From Pseudomonas sp. Ga0074129 (GTDB taxonomy: Bacteria > Pseudomonadota > Gammaproteobacteria > Pseudomonadales > Pseudomonadaceae): a stretch of DNA of 44,438 nt. Every line of letters begins with the position of its first letter. Within the stretch, counting starts at the first letter, position 1. Below are positions 1 to 9,968 of this stretch, piece by piece. The position numbers were made by a program, and so were the translations under genes. The notes beneath the pieces were generated by a model, which was given only the letters and a program-made list of their open reading frames with translations, did not search any database and was not told the DNA's origin. The stretch is taken from assembly GCA_001465025.1 (NCBI GenBank), contig LNDO01000082.1, positions 1 through 44,438 on the forward strand, written 5' to 3'.

Positions 1-1
1 G

Positions 2-93
2 GTGTCCGGATGCTCGTGGAATGAGTGTCCGGATCAGCGTGGAATCACTGTCCGGATGTGCGTGGAATGGGTGTCCGAGTCAGCGTGGAATCC
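2..93 (+). repeat. Four tandem 23-bp units, probable end of an IS21-type element
   Basis: Four consecutive 23-base units start at 2, 25, 48 and 71. Each has the form (G/C)TGTCC followed by G(G/A)(A/G)T, three variable bases, CGTGGAAT and two variable bases. Multiple short terminal repeats beginning TGT are typical of IS21-family ends, and this motif resembles Pseudomonas IS ends I remember. No transposase is visible. The units point rightwards, toward ychF; if IS21 ends point inward, that would fit a left end whose element is missing rather than the right end of an element lying to the left. The open frame across the repeats (2-283) looks spurious. From 94 to 200 I see nothing recognisable. 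Confidence 0.55.
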
Positions 94-200
94 GCAGCTT
101 ACGCGCTGCGCCACTGTGGTGGGGAGTGTGGCGTCGCTAGCCTGTGCGCTGATTCTGATCCGTCGCAGCGTCATCGTGCGGTATGCAGGCATCGCCAATG

Positions 201-235
201 AAAAACCCCTTGGACTGGTAAAGTCCAAGGGGTTT
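201..235 (-). terminator. Rho-independent terminator downstream of ychF
   Basis: A perfect stem (ACCCCTTGGACT at 205-216 with AGTCCAAGGGGT at 222-233) has a five-base loop. On the minus strand it is followed by a run of T. It lies 38 bases beyond the ychF stop and should end the minus-strand transcript. Confidence 0.85.
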
Positions 236-272
236 GGCGTACAGCAAGATCCGCTAGGATCTGAATGTCTGT

Positions 273-1373
273 TTAGACGTTAAAGCGGAAATGCATCACG
301 TCGCCATCTTTTACGATGTATTCCTTGCCTTCCAAGCGCCATTTGCCAGCTTCCTTGGCACCGGCTTCGCCCTTGTATTGGATGAAGTCGTTGTAGGCGA
401 TGACTTCGGCGCGGATAAAGCCTTTTTCGAAGTCGGTGTGGATCACGCCAGCGGCCTGCGGGGCAGTAGCGCCGACTTTGACGGTCCAGGCGCGGACTTC
501 TTCGACGCCAGCGGTGAAGTAGGTTTGCAGGTGGAGCATTTCGTAGCCGGCGCGGATGACGCGGTTCAGGCCGGGTTCTTCGAGGCCGAGGGCTTCGAGG
601 AACATGTCTTTTTCTTCACCGTCGTCGAGTTCGGCGATTTCCGCTTCGATCTTGTTGCACACCGGCACCACAATCGCGCCTTCTTCATCGGCAATGGCGC
701 GCACAACGTCGAGCAGCGGGTTGTTCTCAAAGCCATCTTCGGCGACGTTGGCGATGTACATCACCGGCTTGGTGGTGAGCAGATGGAAGCCACGGATCAG
801 CGCTTTTTCGTCCGCACTCATGTTCTTCATCAGGCTGCGTGCAGGCTTGGCTTCGGTGAAGTGGTTGATCAGCTGTTCCAGCAGGCCTTTTTGCACAACG
901 GCGTCTTTATCGCCGCCTTTGGCGTTGCGGGTGACTTTCTGCAGTTGCTTCTCGCAGCTGTCGAGGTCGGCGAAGATCAGTTCCAAGTCGATGATTTCGA
1001 TATCGCGCTTGGGGTCGACGCTGTTGGCGACATGGATGACGTTTTCGTCTTCGAAGCAGCGCACTACGTGGGCAATGGCGTCTGTCTCGCGGATGTTGGC
1101 GAGGAACTTGTTGCCCAGGCCTTCACCTTTCGACGCGCCTGCTACCAGGCCGGCGATATCGACGAACTCCATAGTGGTGGGCAGGATGCGTTTGGGGTTG
1201 ACGATGGCCGCCAGCGCCGCCAGGCGTGGGTCGGGCATTGCAACGATGCCGCTGTTCGGTTCGATGGTGCAGAACGGAAAGTTTTCGGCCGCAATACCGG
1301 ATTTAGTGAGGGCGTTGAACAGGGTGGACTTGCCGACGTTGGGCAGGCCGACGATGCCGCAGTTGAATCCCAT
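273..1373 (-). CDS. ychF: Redox-regulated ATPase/GTPase YchF (OLA1 family)
   Basis: This is a 366-residue Obg-class P-loop nucleotidase, the usual family length. G1 (GLPNVGKS) is at residues 9-16, the G3 region ([10 protein letters not shown]) is near 72, and an NKIE element replaces canonical NKxD near 240. That replacement is the family feature linked to ATP rather than GTP preference. The last ~85 residues form the TGS domain. YchF binds ribosomes and is implicated in translation and oxidative-stress control. It sits 32 bases downstream of pth on the same strand, the conserved pth-ychF pair, and a strong terminator follows. The ATG at 1373 gives the standard N-terminus ([10 protein letters not shown]). 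Confidence 0.97.
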   Translation of the reverse strand: MGFNCGIVGLPNVGKSTLFNALTKSGIAAENFPFCTIEPNSGIVAMPDPRLAALAAIVNPKRILPTTMEFVDIAGLVAGASKGEGLGNKFLANIRETDAIAHVVRCFEDENVIHVANSVDPKRDIEIIDLELIFADLDSCEKQLQKVTRNAKGGDKDAVVQKGLLEQLINHFTEAKPARSLMKNMSADEKALIRGFHLLTTKPVMYIANVAEDGFENNPLLDVVRAIADEEGAIVVPVCNKIEAEIAELDDGEEKDMFLEALGLEEPGLNRVIRAGYEMLHLQTYFTAGVEEVRAWTVKVGATAPQAAGVIHTDFEKGFIRAEVIAYNDFIQYKGEAGAKEAGKWRLEGKEYIVKDGDVMHFRFNV

Positions 1374-1405
1374 GGTGTGTCCCTCGCGCGAATGGCGGTA
1401 AAGAG

Positions 1406-1996
1406 TTAGGAGGTGGCTTTCTGGCTGTGCAGTTTGCGCATGGCGACGGTCCAGTCGCCGGCGAGTATTTCCGGCAGTACATCCAGGGCGAAGCCAATGC
1501 TGGTGTCTAGCAGCTCTTGTTCGCTGCGCGGGGCGCGACCAAGCACAAAGTTGGAAACCATACTGCTGTGCCCCGGATGGCCAATGCCAAGCCGTAGGCG
1601 GTGAAAGTTATTCTGATTGCCGAGCTGGGCGATGATATCTCGCAGCCCGTTATGTCCGCCGTGCCCGCCACCCTGTTTGAGTTTGGCGACGCCGGGGGGC
1701 ATATCGAGTTCGTCGTGAGCCACCAGAATGGCTTCCGGCGCGATGCGGAAGAAATTCGCTAACGCCGCTACGGCTTGGCCGCTGCGGTTCATAAAGGTGG
1801 TGGGGATCAGTAGACGAACATCCTGGCCTTGATGGCTAAATTTACCCACCAGACCGAAATATTTTTTGTCGAGGCTTAGGTTGATGCGTTGGCTATCGGC
1901 CAAGCGCTCAACAAAAAGGGCCCCTGCATTATGCCGGGTCTGGTCGTATTCAGGACCTGGGTTACCCAAGCCAACGATCAGTTGTACGGCAGTCAT
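1406..1996 (-). CDS. pth: Peptidyl-tRNA hydrolase
   Basis: This cytosolic enzyme cleaves the ester bond of peptidyl-tRNAs released from stalled ribosomes and recycles the tRNA. The protein is 196 residues. The expected catalytic and substrate-binding residues are all present: N12 (GLGNPG), H22 (RHNAG), N70 (TFMNRSG), D95 (HDELDMPPG) and N116 (GGHNGLRD). Each is offset by two from E. coli N10, H20, N68, D93 and N114. It lies between rplY and ychF in the conserved translation-linked cluster. The start is an ATG at 1996 giving [14 protein letters not shown]. Confidence 0.97.
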   Translation of the reverse strand: MTAVQLIVGLGNPGPEYDQTRHNAGALFVERLADSQRINLSLDKKYFGLVGKFSHQGQDVRLLIPTTFMNRSGQAVAALANFFRIAPEAILVAHDELDMPPGVAKLKQGGGHGGHNGLRDIIAQLGNQNNFHRLRLGIGHPGHSSMVSNFVLGRAPRSEQELLDTSIGFALDVLPEILAGDWTVAMRKLHSQKATS

Positions 1997-2065
1997 GTCA
2001 GGAACCCTTATGTGGAAATGGCTCGGTAGAATCGCATACCGAGCCGGTTTCCGATGCTGCGAGAT

Positions 2066-2671
2066 TTACTCGGCAGCGCCTTCTTCTTTGGCAACGCGGG
2101 AGGCGTGGATGTTAGCCACGGCCAGGTCGTTGCCGTGAGCCAGTGCAACCAGCTCAACGCCTTGCGGCAGTTTCAGGTCGGACAGGTGAACGATCTGGCC
2201 AACTTCAACGTTAGCCATGTCGACTTCGATGAACTCAGGCAGGTCTTTCGGCAGGCAAGCTACTTCAACTTCAACCAGTACGTGGGAAGCTTCGCCACCT
2301 TGCTGCTTCACGCCAACCGAAGTCTCTTGGTTGATGAAGTGCAGGGGTACGTGAGCGGTCAGTTTCTGGTCGGCCACTACGCGGATGAAGTCAGCATGCA
2401 GAACGAAGCCTTTAGCTGGGTGACGCTGCAGGGCTTTGATGATCACGCTTTCGTTGGTGCCGGCTACGTTCAGGTTCAGCACGTGGCTGTACGCTGCGTC
2501 GGTTTCCAGCAGTTTGGCCAGTTCTTTGGCCAGCAGGCTGATCGATTGTGGGGCTTTGTCGCCACCGTAAATTACGGCAGGAACCATGGCGACGTTACGA
2601 CGCAGGCGGCGGCTCGCACCTTTCCCCAGGTCGGAACGCACTTCAGCATTCAGGGCAAATTCAACAGTCAT
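2066..2671 (-). CDS. rplY: 50S ribosomal protein L25/general stress protein Ctc
   Basis: This is a 201-residue two-domain L25 of the long TL5/Ctc type. The N-terminal half is the 5S rRNA-binding L25 fold ([12 protein letters not shown]-like start, residues ~10-95). The C-terminal beta domain covers about residues 100-190 and ends in an acidic Ala/Glu tail. It binds 5S rRNA in the large-subunit central protuberance. The start at 2671 is preceded on the minus strand by a good ribosome-binding site (TGGAGAAG). The gene follows prs, and a strong hairpin lies just upstream (2688-2734), so its expression may be partly uncoupled from prs. Confidence 0.96.
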   Translation of the reverse strand: MTVEFALNAEVRSDLGKGASRRLRRNVAMVPAVIYGGDKAPQSISLLAKELAKLLETDAAYSHVLNLNVAGTNESVIIKALQRHPAKGFVLHADFIRVVADQKLTAHVPLHFINQETSVGVKQQGGEASHVLVEVEVACLPKDLPEFIEVDMANVEVGQIVHLSDLKLPQGVELVALAHGNDLAVANIHASRVAKEEGAAE

Positions 2672-2687
2672 TTCACTTCTCCAAAAT

Positions 2688-2734
2688 AACCAAACCGTCC
2701 GTTACGCTTGCGACCAGCGACGGGACGGTTGGTT
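2688..2734 (-). promoter_or_regulatory. Stem-loop in the prs-rplY intergenic region (attenuator or terminator candidate)
   Basis: The arms at 2688-2701 and 2721-2734 are complementary around GGACGGTT/AACCGTCC, with about 19 bases of loop. On the minus strand the 3' arm is followed by ATTTTGG and then immediately by the rplY ribosome-binding site. It could terminate prs transcripts or act as an rplY leader structure. Only the structure is seen; function is inferred. Confidence 0.45.
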
Positions 2735-2784
2735 GTAAGGCCTTGCCATCAGGGCAGGGCGTTTGCGTTCAGGGTGTGTTCCGC

Positions 2785-3726
2785 TTAACGGAACATCGCG
2801 CTGATCGATTCTTCATTGCTGATGCGGCGAACCGCTTCAGCGACTACCGGGGCGATATCCAGTTGGCGGATGCGCGAGCAAGACTGCGCGGCGGCTGACA
2901 ATGGGATGGTGTTGGTCACCACCAGTTCGTCCAGTACGGATTTTTCAATGTTCTCGATTGCACGGCCGGATAGAACCGGGTGTGTGCAATAGGCGAATAC
3001 TTTCGATGCGCCATGTTCTTTCAGGGCTTTTGCCGCATGGCACAGGGTGCCGGCGGTATCCACCATGTCATCGACCAAAATGCAGGTGCGGCCTTCTACA
3101 TCACCGATGATATGCATCACTTCGGAGTGGTTGGCTTTTTCGCGGCGCTTGTCGATGATCGCCAGGTCAACACCCAGGGATTTGGCCACGGCGCGTGCAC
3201 GCACTACGCCGCCAATGTCTGGGGAGACAATCATCAGGTTTTCAAAGCGCTGATCTTCGATGTCGTCCACCAATACAGGTGAGCCGTAGATGTTATCTAC
3301 CGGGATATCGAAGAAACCTTGAATCTGGTCAGCGTGCAGGTCGACAGTTAAAACCCGGTCGATGCCTACAACGGTGAGCATGTCAGCCACAACTTTGGCG
3401 CTGATTGCCACGCGAGCGGAACGCGGACGGCGATCCTGGCGGGCATAGCCAAAGTAGGGGATAACAGCAGTAATTCGGGTGGCTGATGAGCGGCGGAAGG
3501 CGTCTGCCATCACGACCAGTTCCATCAGGTTGTCATTGGTTGGCGCGCACGTCGGTTGAATCAGGAAGACGTCTTTACCGCGGACGTTTTCGTTGATTTC
3601 AATCATGATCTCGCCGTCGGAAAACTTACCGACAGAAGCATCACCGAGGGGAATGTGCAGCTGACGTACGATACGTCGCGCCAGATCGGGGTTAGCGTTC
3701 CCCGTAAAGACCATCATCTTGGACAC
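2785..3726 (-). CDS. prs: Ribose-phosphate pyrophosphokinase
   Basis: This enzyme makes PRPP from ribose 5-phosphate and ATP for nucleotide, NAD, His and Trp synthesis. The GTG at 3726 gives [15 protein letters not shown], the family N-terminus, and 313 residues, the standard length. The longer open frame to 3930 reads through both tRNA genes and is not coding. A regulatory-flexible-loop region follows KRR near 190. The PRPP-binding loop [11 protein letters not shown] is near 215-225. The gene lies directly downstream of the two tRNA-Gln genes, and its product supplies PRPP to upp and hpt, also in this window. Confidence 0.96.
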   Translation of the reverse strand: MSKMMVFTGNANPDLARRIVRQLHIPLGDASVGKFSDGEIMIEINENVRGKDVFLIQPTCAPTNDNLMELVVMADAFRRSSATRITAVIPYFGYARQDRRPRSARVAISAKVVADMLTVVGIDRVLTVDLHADQIQGFFDIPVDNIYGSPVLVDDIEDQRFENLMIVSPDIGGVVRARAVAKSLGVDLAIIDKRREKANHSEVMHIIGDVEGRTCILVDDMVDTAGTLCHAAKALKEHGASKVFAYCTHPVLSGRAIENIEKSVLDELVVTNTIPLSAAAQSCSRIRQLDIAPVVAEAVRRISNEESISAMFR

Positions 3727-3772
3727 GCGCAGTACCTGCCGGCTGAGGGTATACCTGGATGAGTACAGAAAA

Positions 3773-3847
3773 TGGCAGGGGCGGCTGGATTCGAACCAAC
3801 GCATGGCAGGATCAAAACCTGCTGCCTTACCGCTTGGCGACGCCCCT
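3773..3847 (-). tRNA. tRNA-Gln (anticodon TTG), copy 1
   Basis: This is a 75-nt cloverleaf with an encoded 3' CCA. The acceptor stem AGGGGCG/CGCCCCT has an A1-U72 first pair, the anticodon loop TTTTGAT contains TTG, and the T-arm contains GGTTCGAATCC. It is identical to the copy at 3899-3973 and lies 46 bases upstream of the prs start on the same strand. Confidence 0.97.
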
Positions 3848-3898
3848 GTATCCTGTGTAACCAAATGCTTTAAGTTGTGTATCCGCTCCAGGACGGAA

Positions 3899-3973
3899 TG
3901 GCAGGGGCGGCTGGATTCGAACCAACGCATGGCAGGATCAAAACCTGCTGCCTTACCGCTTGGCGACGCCCCT
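3899..3973 (-). tRNA. tRNA-Gln (anticodon TTG), copy 2
   Basis: This 75-nt tRNA is identical base for base to the copy at 3773-3847, including the encoded CCA. The two are separated by 51 bases. It lies 42 bases downstream of the ispE stop, so both tRNAs may be processed from an ispE-tRNA-prs transcript or have their own promoter; I could not identify one securely. Confidence 0.97.
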
Positions 3974-4015
3974 ACATGTACAACCCGTTGCTCTATTTAA
4001 CTGCAGAGCATGCAT

Positions 4016-4891
4016 TTACTTCCTGTCCAATATTTCCAGCTTGCGGTGCAACATCGAGATGTTACTGCCTTGGGCAATGAAACTTGGCAAAGTGGCTGGA
4101 AGTTGGCGGGCGACTTTATCAGCATCGTCCTCGTTTGGGAAGCTCCCAAACACACAAGCTCCAGTGCCGGTTAATCGAGTTGGAACAAATTTGTTCAACA
4201 AGATCAAAGCGTTACGTACTTCTGGGTAACGCTTCATGACCACCGGCTGGCAGTCATTACGACCACCCCCCTCAAGAAGGTTGCGAACTTTAATGGGCGG
4301 CGTATCGCGTGTCAACTCAGGGTCGGAGAAAATTTCCGCTGTGCTGACAAGCACTTGCGGAATGGCCACGAGAAACCAGGGTTCTGGCAGGGTCACCGGC
4401 TGCAACTTTTCGCCTACGCCTTCAGCAAAGGCTGCGCGGCCACGCACAAATACCGGCACATCTGCGCCTAGGCTCAGTCCTAGAGAGGCCAATAGATCTT
4501 CGCTGCAGTTGAGCTGCCACAGGCGGTTTAGGCCGAGCAGGGTGGTGGCGGCATCCGAGCTGCCCCCGCCGATGCCTCCGCCCATGGGTAGGCGTTTGTC
4601 TAGCCAGATATCTGCGCCTAATGGGCATTGGCTGTGTTGTTGCAGCAGGCGAGCGGCACGCACGATTAGGTTGCTGTCGTGGGGCACGCCCTCAATGGCG
4701 GTGTGCAAGTGGATCTCGCCATCACGGCGCAGCGCAAAACCCAATTCGTCACCAGCGTCGAGAAACTGAAACAGGGTTTGCAGTTCGTGGTAGCCATCGG
4801 CGCGGCGGCCCAGGATATGCAGCATCAAGTTGAGTTTGGCCGGTGCCGGCAGAATCAATTCGGCAGCGGCTGGGATTGCTGTGCTGCTCAT
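4016..4891 (-). CDS. ispE: 4-diphosphocytidyl-2-C-methyl-D-erythritol kinase
   Basis: This kinase phosphorylates CDP-methylerythritol in the MEP isoprenoid pathway. The 291-residue GHMP kinase has the substrate-side lysine in PAPAKLN (K19), the glycine-rich ATP loop [14 protein letters not shown] (residues 101-114) and the catalytic aspartate in LGADVPVF (D144). Its ATG overlaps the lolB stop as ATGA (4888-4891), so the two are translationally coupled, the usual lolB-ispE arrangement. The tRNA-Gln genes and prs follow. Confidence 0.96.
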   Translation of the reverse strand: MSSTAIPAAAELILPAPAKLNLMLHILGRRADGYHELQTLFQFLDAGDELGFALRRDGEIHLHTAIEGVPHDSNLIVRAARLLQQHSQCPLGADIWLDKRLPMGGGIGGGSSDAATTLLGLNRLWQLNCSEDLLASLGLSLGADVPVFVRGRAAFAEGVGEKLQPVTLPEPWFLVAIPQVLVSTAEIFSDPELTRDTPPIKVRNLLEGGGRNDCQPVVMKRYPEVRNALILLNKFVPTRLTGTGACVFGSFPNEDDADKVARQLPATLPSFIAQGSNISMLHRKLEILDRK

Positions 4892-5508
4892 TGGCCGAGC
4901 TGGCGGGGTTGCCAGTCCTTGATCACCAAGGTGACCTGCAGGTCGTAGCCGCTGACTTTGATCCGTTCAGGCAGCCAAAAGCCGTTCTGTTCGGCGTAAC
5001 TCAGGTATTCAACAAACCAACCATCTTGGCTCAGTTGCGCCAAATGGCTTTGGCTGTCGAGGTTCAGGCGGCTTTTGCTGTTAGGTGAGGGCAGCCCGCG
5101 AATCCACCAGAGCAAGTGAGAAACCGGCAGGTTGAGGCCAAGCTGATCCTGCAGTAGCTCCTCGGGGGAGGCGGCTTGGTAGCGGCCTTGATTGGCCACT
5201 TCCAGCAGAATGGCGCCAGGGCGGCCGGTCAGGCGTGCTGCGCCACGGCCCAATGGGCCAGACAGGCGAATGTCGTAATAGTCTTGGCGTTGCAGCCAGA
5301 ACAAGGTGCCGCTGCCGGAATCTTTCGGGGCGCGGATGCCAACCTTGCCATTGATTTGCCAGGCGTCGAGGCGGCTGATTTGCTCTTTGTGGGCCTGCCA
5401 GCGCTGTGCATCGCCCTTGCCTTCAAGGGCTTCTTTGGATGTCAGGCCCGCGCAGCCCGCGAGCAGGGTGATCAACCCAAGGGTGATCAGGTAACGAACA
5501 GCCTTCAA
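4888..5508 (-). CDS. lolB: Outer-membrane lipoprotein insertion protein LolB
   Basis: LolB is the outer-membrane lipoprotein that receives lipoproteins from periplasmic LolA and inserts them into the outer membrane. The 206-residue product has a lipoprotein signal peptide with lipobox LLAGC (lipidated C19), followed by the LolB beta-barrel fold with sequence such as [20 protein letters not shown]. The apparent start is TTG at 5508, overlapping the TGA of the upstream TPR gene (5505-5507). No ATG or GTG lies in frame before the signal peptide. The 3' end overlaps ispE by four bases. Confidence 0.94.
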   Translation of the reverse strand: MKAVRYLITLGLITLLAGCAGLTSKEALEGKGDAQRWQAHKEQISRLDAWQINGKVGIRAPKDSGSGTLFWLQRQDYYDIRLSGPLGRGAARLTGRPGAILLEVANQGRYQAASPEELLQDQLGLNLPVSHLLWWIRGLPSPNSKSRLNLDSQSHLAQLSQDGWFVEYLSYAEQNGFWLPERIKVSGYDLQVTLVIKDWQPRQLGQ

Positions 5509-7235
5509 GGTGTTTCTGCTCCGGTCAGGCGCTGCAGGGTGCTGCGCAGAATTTTACTGTCGGGTTGGGCTTTCAGTGCGTCTCGCCAGACTTGCCGCGC
5601 TTCTTTTTGCTTGCCCTGTGCCCACAGTACTTCGCCTAAATGAGCGGCGACTTCTTGGTCGGGAAACTGCTTTAACGCCTTGCGCAGTAAGCGCTCGGCC
5701 TCAGTGAGATTGCCTAGGCGATAATTGACCCAACCCAGGCTGTCGATGATGGCCGGGTCATTCGGGTCAAGCTGGTGGGCTTGCTCAATCAGTGCTTTGG
5801 CTTCGCTGAAGCGCGTGGTGCGGTCAGCCAGTGTATAGCCGAGGGCGTTGAGCGCCATGGCATTGTCTGGCTCACGCTCGAGGATAAAGCGCAGGTCACT
5901 TTCCAGCAGCGCCAGGTCGCCACGTTTTTCGGCCAGCATGGCGCGGGTGTAAAGCAGGTTGAGGTCTTCAGGGAACTGTTCCAGGCCCTGCTTGATCACT
6001 TGCCAGGCCCGCTCGTTGTTGTGAGCCTCAGACCACGCCTCGGCTTCGATCAAGAACAGCTGAATGGCGTAATCGGGCTGATTTTCGCGGTTCTTGCGCA
6101 GCTGTTCGGCGGCCTCTTCCCCCCGTTGCTGAGCAAACAGCAGCTCTGTTTGTCGTGCTTGGGCTGGCAGGAAGTCATTGCCGGGGCCCACGAGGCCGTA
6201 TTCGATCAGTGCGCTTTCGCCTTCGCCAAGTGCTTCATAGGCGCGCGCCATGTTGTAGTGCGCTGCATCAACATGACTGCCACGCTCAACCAGTTCTTCC
6301 AGATAAACGATGGCCTCTTTCCAGGCTTCAGCTTCCAGGCATACCAGTGCCAACGAGAAGCGCATGTCATCGTCTTCAGGATGCTGTTGCAGCAGTTCAA
6401 CAAACTCCCCTTTGGCGTCATCAAGGCGATTTTCGCTCACCAGCAGGCGCGCATAGGTGAGGCGCAGGCGCTTATCGCGAGGGTGCTTTTTGATGCCGGC
6501 TTCCAGCAGTGGCAATGCCTCTTTATTGCGCTGCAGGCTTTGCAGCAGGCGCGCATGCAGAAGAATGGAGGCGATTGGACGGTCTTTGCTGGGCTGTTGC
6601 TCCAGCAGGGCCAGGGCTTCTTCCGGGCGGTCGTCCTGTTGCAGTAACAAGGCTTTGCCAAACTGCAGTTGGCTGTTGTCTGGGTATTTGCTTTGCAGGC
6701 GATCAAAGCCTTGCAGCATGCCTGCACGGGTTTCACTGTCGGTTTCTGCCGCCGACAGGGCGAGGAAATCAAAGTGGGTGTTGCCCTGGCGTTGCAGCAC
6801 GGTCTCCATAAATTTCATGGATTCGTCGTATCGGCCGGCGCGCGCCAGTTGCACGGCGGCGGCGCGCAGTGCATCGATATTCTCGGGGGCGGTTTTGGCC
6901 CACAGCAGGCTGGTTTCTAGGGCGGCTTGTTCCGCGCCCAGGTACTCCGCGATGCGGAAACCGCGCTCGGCGACGCCAGCATCTTGGGTGGCATTGGCCT
7001 GCTGGAGGTAATTATCCAGGGCAATGTCAAACCGGTTGCGTTGTCCCGCCAGCTCAGCGGTCAGCAGTGCCAGCACGGTTTCCTGACTAAAGGCCCGGTA
7101 AACCTGAGGCTGCGCCGGTTGCTCGGTGATGGCGGGGTCTTCGACTGGCGCAACACCGTCAGGCGATGAAGGTGCAAACGTCTGGCAGCCGCTCAGTAGA
7201 GCAGCGGCAGTGAGCAAGGCTAAGGATCTGTTCAT
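5505..7235 (-). CDS. TPR-repeat lipoprotein (PA4667-like)
   Basis: The protein has 576 residues from the ATG at 7235 ([17 protein letters not shown]). It carries a lipoprotein signal peptide with C17 in the lipobox. The rest is largely tandem tetratricopeptide repeats, seen as recurrent A-L-G-Y and A-x-x-x-P patterns such as [12 protein letters not shown] and [15 protein letters not shown]. It is probably an outer-membrane or periplasmic scaffold. Its constant position upstream of lolB and stop/start overlap suggest a role in envelope biogenesis, but no specific function can be assigned. The longer frame to 7298 adds a region lacking signal character. No clear Shine-Dalgarno precedes the chosen ATG. 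Confidence 0.9.
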   Translation of the reverse strand: MNRSLALLTAAALLSGCQTFAPSSPDGVAPVEDPAITEQPAQPQVYRAFSQETVLALLTAELAGQRNRFDIALDNYLQQANATQDAGVAERGFRIAEYLGAEQAALETSLLWAKTAPENIDALRAAAVQLARAGRYDESMKFMETVLQRQGNTHFDFLALSAAETDSETRAGMLQGFDRLQSKYPDNSQLQFGKALLLQQDDRPEEALALLEQQPSKDRPIASILLHARLLQSLQRNKEALPLLEAGIKKHPRDKRLRLTYARLLVSENRLDDAKGEFVELLQQHPEDDDMRFSLALVCLEAEAWKEAIVYLEELVERGSHVDAAHYNMARAYEALGEGESALIEYGLVGPGNDFLPAQARQTELLFAQQRGEEAAEQLRKNRENQPDYAIQLFLIEAEAWSEAHNNERAWQVIKQGLEQFPEDLNLLYTRAMLAEKRGDLALLESDLRFILEREPDNAMALNALGYTLADRTTRFSEAKALIEQAHQLDPNDPAIIDSLGWVNYRLGNLTEAERLLRKALKQFPDQEVAAHLGEVLWAQGKQKEARQVWRDALKAQPDSKILRSTLQRLTGAETP

Positions 7236-7495
7236 AGGGGAAATATGTGGCCAACCTGCGTTTTGGGCATCATGACACAAGCGCTGGGGCAAGCCCATGG
7301 GCCGTCATGATCCTGATTGAGAGCGGTGTCTGTGCCGTGTTTAGCAGCATGGCAGTGCGTTGAGCCAGCCTTTTTATGCATCTGCGGTTGCTCGGCATGT
7401 CGCGTGTGGCTATTGAGACAATAGGCAGCAGTGGTTGTTCTCGCTTTGCCGAAGTAGGACAATTGCCGGCTTCCACTCCCTGTCAGCGATCCTGC

Positions 7496-8791
7496 ATGGC
7501 CTTTATTGCCCTTGGTATCAACCACAAGACCGCCTCGGTGGATGTTCGCGAGCGTGTGGCATTTACGCCAGAGCAGTTGGTTGAAGCTTTGCAGCAACTT
7601 TGCCAGCGCACCAGCAGCCGCGAGGCGGCGATTCTTTCTACTTGCAACCGCAGCGAACTTTACCTTGAACAGGATGGGTTAGGCGTTGACGAGGTGCTCA
7701 ACTGGCTGGCCACTTATCATCGCCTGAGTCTGGATGAACTGCGTGCTTGCGCTTACATCCATACCGATGATGAAGCCGTGCGGCACATGATGCGCGTGGC
7801 TTCGGGGCTGGACTCCATGGTGCTCGGCGAGCCGCAGATTCTTGGTCAGATGAAGTCCGCGTTTGCCGTGGCCCGTGAGGCTGGCACCCTTGGACCGCTA
7901 CTCGGGCGGCTGTTTCAGGCCACCTTCAGTACGGCCAAAACCGTGCGCACCGACACGGCTATCGGCGAAAACCCGGTGTCGGTGGCCTTTGCTGCTGTCA
8001 GTCTGGCCAAGCAGATTTTCGCTGATCTGCACCGCAGTCAGGCCTTGCTGATTGGCGCCGGTGAGACTATCAGTCTGGTGGCTCGGCACCTGCATGATCA
8101 GGGCATCAAACGCATCGTGGTGGCCAACCGCACACTGGAGCGTGCCAGCAGCCTGGCGGAGCAGTTTGGTGCGCATGCGGTGCTGCTTTCTGAAATTCCG
8201 GATGAGCTGGTCAACAGCGACATCGTCATCAGCTCGACGGCCAGTCAACTGCCGATTTTGGGTAAGGGTGCGGTGGAACGGGCGCTCAAGCAGCGCAAAC
8301 ACAAGCCGATTTTTATGGTCGATATCGCCGTGCCGCGCGACATCGAGCCGGAAGTTGGCGAGTTGGACGACGTGTATCTGTATACCGTTGATGACCTGCA
8401 CGAGGTTATTGAGGAAAACCTCAAGAGCCGTCAGGGCGCAGCGCAGGCCGCTGAAGAGTTGGTCAGCGTCGGTGCCCGTGATTTTATGCAGCGTTTGCGC
8501 GAGCTTGCGGCCGTTGACGTGCTCAAGGCCTATCGCCAGCAGGCTGAGCGTTTGCGTGATGACGAGTTGAATAAGGCGCTGCGCTTACTGGCCAATGGCA
8601 GCAGCCCAGAAGAGGTGCTGGCGCAATTGGCGCGTGGCCTGACTAACAAGCTGCTGCATGCTCCCAGTGTGCAGCTGAAAAAATTCTCTGCTGACGGCCG
8701 CGTCGATGCGCTGGGCGTCGCTCAAGAACTGTTTGCCCTCGACGAGGGCGTGCCGTCCGCTTCGTCCCAAAGCGGTTCGGCCAATCAATAA
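7496..8791 (+). CDS. hemA: Glutamyl-tRNA reductase
   Basis: This enzyme reduces glutamyl-tRNA(Glu) to glutamate-1-semialdehyde, the first committed step of C5-pathway tetrapyrrole synthesis. The ATG at 7496 gives [20 protein letters not shown] and 431 residues; the open frame extends upstream to 7376 without family similarity. The catalytic cysteine is C50 in [17 protein letters not shown] follows near residue 108, then an NADPH-binding Rossmann domain ([14 protein letters not shown]) and a C-terminal dimerisation helix. It is divergent from the TPR-lolB operon across 260 bases and begins the hemA-prfA-prmC-moeB-murI run. hemH, the last haem step, is also in this window. Confidence 0.96.
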   Translation: MAFIALGINHKTASVDVRERVAFTPEQLVEALQQLCQRTSSREAAILSTCNRSELYLEQDGLGVDEVLNWLATYHRLSLDELRACAYIHTDDEAVRHMMRVASGLDSMVLGEPQILGQMKSAFAVAREAGTLGPLLGRLFQATFSTAKTVRTDTAIGENPVSVAFAAVSLAKQIFADLHRSQALLIGAGETISLVARHLHDQGIKRIVVANRTLERASSLAEQFGAHAVLLSEIPDELVNSDIVISSTASQLPILGKGAVERALKQRKHKPIFMVDIAVPRDIEPEVGELDDVYLYTVDDLHEVIEENLKSRQGAAQAAEELVSVGARDFMQRLRELAAVDVLKAYRQQAERLRDDELNKALRLLANGSSPEEVLAQLARGLTNKLLHAPSVQLKKFSADGRVDALGVAQELFALDEGVPSASSQSGSANQ

Positions 8792-8800
8792 AGGTCTGCA

Positions 8801-9883
8801 ATGAAAGCGTCACTGATCAACAAACTCGACCTGTTGCAGGATCGTTTCGAAGAACTGACCGCACTGTTGGGTGATGCTGAAGTCATCAGCAATCAAACCC
8901 AGTTTCGCGCCTACTCCAAGGAGTACGCCGAACTTGAGCCTGTGTATCAAGCGTTCAGCGCCTTTCGTAAAGTGCAGGCCGATTTGGAAAGTGCCCAGGC
9001 GCTGCTCAAAGACAGCGACCCGGACATGCGTGAAATGGCCGAGGAAGAAGTCGCGCAGGCCAAGGAACAACTGGTCGAGTTGGAAGCCACCTTGCAGCGC
9101 ATGCTGCTGCCCAAAGACCCGAATGACGGGCGTAACGTCTTCCTTGAAGTGCGCGCCGGGACGGGCGGCGACGAGGCGGCGATTTTCTCCGGCGATCTGT
9201 TCCGCATGTACTCGCGCTATGCCGAAAAGCAGGGCTGGCGTGTTGAAGTATTGTCGGCCAGCGAAGGCGAGCATGGCGGTTTTAAGGAAGTGATTGCGCG
9301 GGTGGAGGGCGACAACGTCTACGGCAAACTCAAGTTCGAGTCGGGCGCACACCGTGTGCAGCGCGTGCCGGAGACCGAATCTCAGGGCCGTATCCACACC
9401 TCGGCCTGTACTGTTGCCGTGCTGCCTGAGCCGGATGAGCAAATGGCCATCGACATCAATCCGGCGGACCTGCGTGTGGACACTTACCGCAGCTCCGGTG
9501 CCGGTGGTCAGCACGTTAACACCACCGACTCAGCCATCCGCATCACCCACATCCCCACTGGCACCGTGGTGGAATGTCAGGAAGAGCGTTCGCAGCACAA
9601 GAACCGCGCCAAGGCCATGGCCTGGCTGGCGGCGAAGCTCAAAGACCAGCAGGAAGCCGCCGCGCACAAGGAAATTTCCGACTCGCGTAAATTGCTGGTG
9701 GGTTCCGGCGACCGCTCCGAGCGCATTCGCACCTACAACTTCCCGCAGGGGCGGGTGACCGATCACCGCATCAACCTGACCTTGTATTCGCTCAATGAAG
9801 TGATCGCCGGCGGCGTTGAGGCGATCATCGAGCCGCTGTTGGTCGAATACCAAGCCGATCAGTTGGCTGCGTTGGGCGATTGA
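8801..9883 (+). CDS. prfA: Peptide chain release factor 1
   Basis: RF1 recognises UAA and UAG stop codons and triggers peptide release. The protein has 360 residues, the family standard. The GGQ motif that enters the peptidyl-transferase centre is at 235-237, within [15 protein letters not shown]. The stop-codon tripeptide PxT is P190-E191-T192 in RVPETESQ. The gene starts nine bases after hemA. Its methyltransferase partner PrmC, which modifies the GGQ glutamine, is encoded next, separated only by a REP element. Confidence 0.97.
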   Translation: MKASLINKLDLLQDRFEELTALLGDAEVISNQTQFRAYSKEYAELEPVYQAFSAFRKVQADLESAQALLKDSDPDMREMAEEEVAQAKEQLVELEATLQRMLLPKDPNDGRNVFLEVRAGTGGDEAAIFSGDLFRMYSRYAEKQGWRVEVLSASEGEHGGFKEVIARVEGDNVYGKLKFESGAHRVQRVPETESQGRIHTSACTVAVLPEPDEQMAIDINPADLRVDTYRSSGAGGQHVNTTDSAIRITHIPTGTVVECQEERSQHKNRAKAMAWLAAKLKDQQEAAAHKEISDSRKLLVGSGDRSERIRTYNFPQGRVTDHRINLTLYSLNEVIAGGVEAIIEPLLVEYQADQLAALGD

Positions 9884-9897
9884 TGCGGCTGTTCGCG

Positions 9898-9956
9898 TAG
9901 CCCGGATGCAATCCGGGAGTGACCGCTGAAGCATGTCCCGGATGCATCCGGGCTAC
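9898..9956. repeat. REP-type inverted repeat pair between prfA and prmC
   Basis: GTAGCCCGGATGCA at 9898-9911 is repeated in inverse as TGCATCCGGGCTAC at 9943-9956, forming a REPIN-like hairpin. The same family recurs at 29879-29945. It occupies nearly all the prfA-prmC gap and may affect stability or termination of the transcript. Confidence 0.85.
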
Positions 9957-9968
9957 GGAATAAATGCC

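Noticed and set aside
2-283. 93-residue open frame at the left edge
   Set aside because: It spans the 23-bp repeats and the ychF terminator and shows no protein-like features.
291-1409. 372-residue plus-strand open frame opposite ychF
   Set aside because: It is a mirror of the ychF codon pattern in GC-rich DNA; ychF on the minus strand has all family motifs.
3727-3930. In-frame N-terminal extension of prs (to a 381-residue protein)
   Set aside because: It translates the antisense-free tRNA-Gln gene and spacer; the repeated [11 protein letters not shown] comes from tRNA sequence. The GTG at 3726 gives the exact family start and length.
3977-3982. TGTACA half-site upstream of tRNA-Gln
   Set aside because: No second half-site lies at the 12-base spacing on either side, so it does not fit the box pattern.
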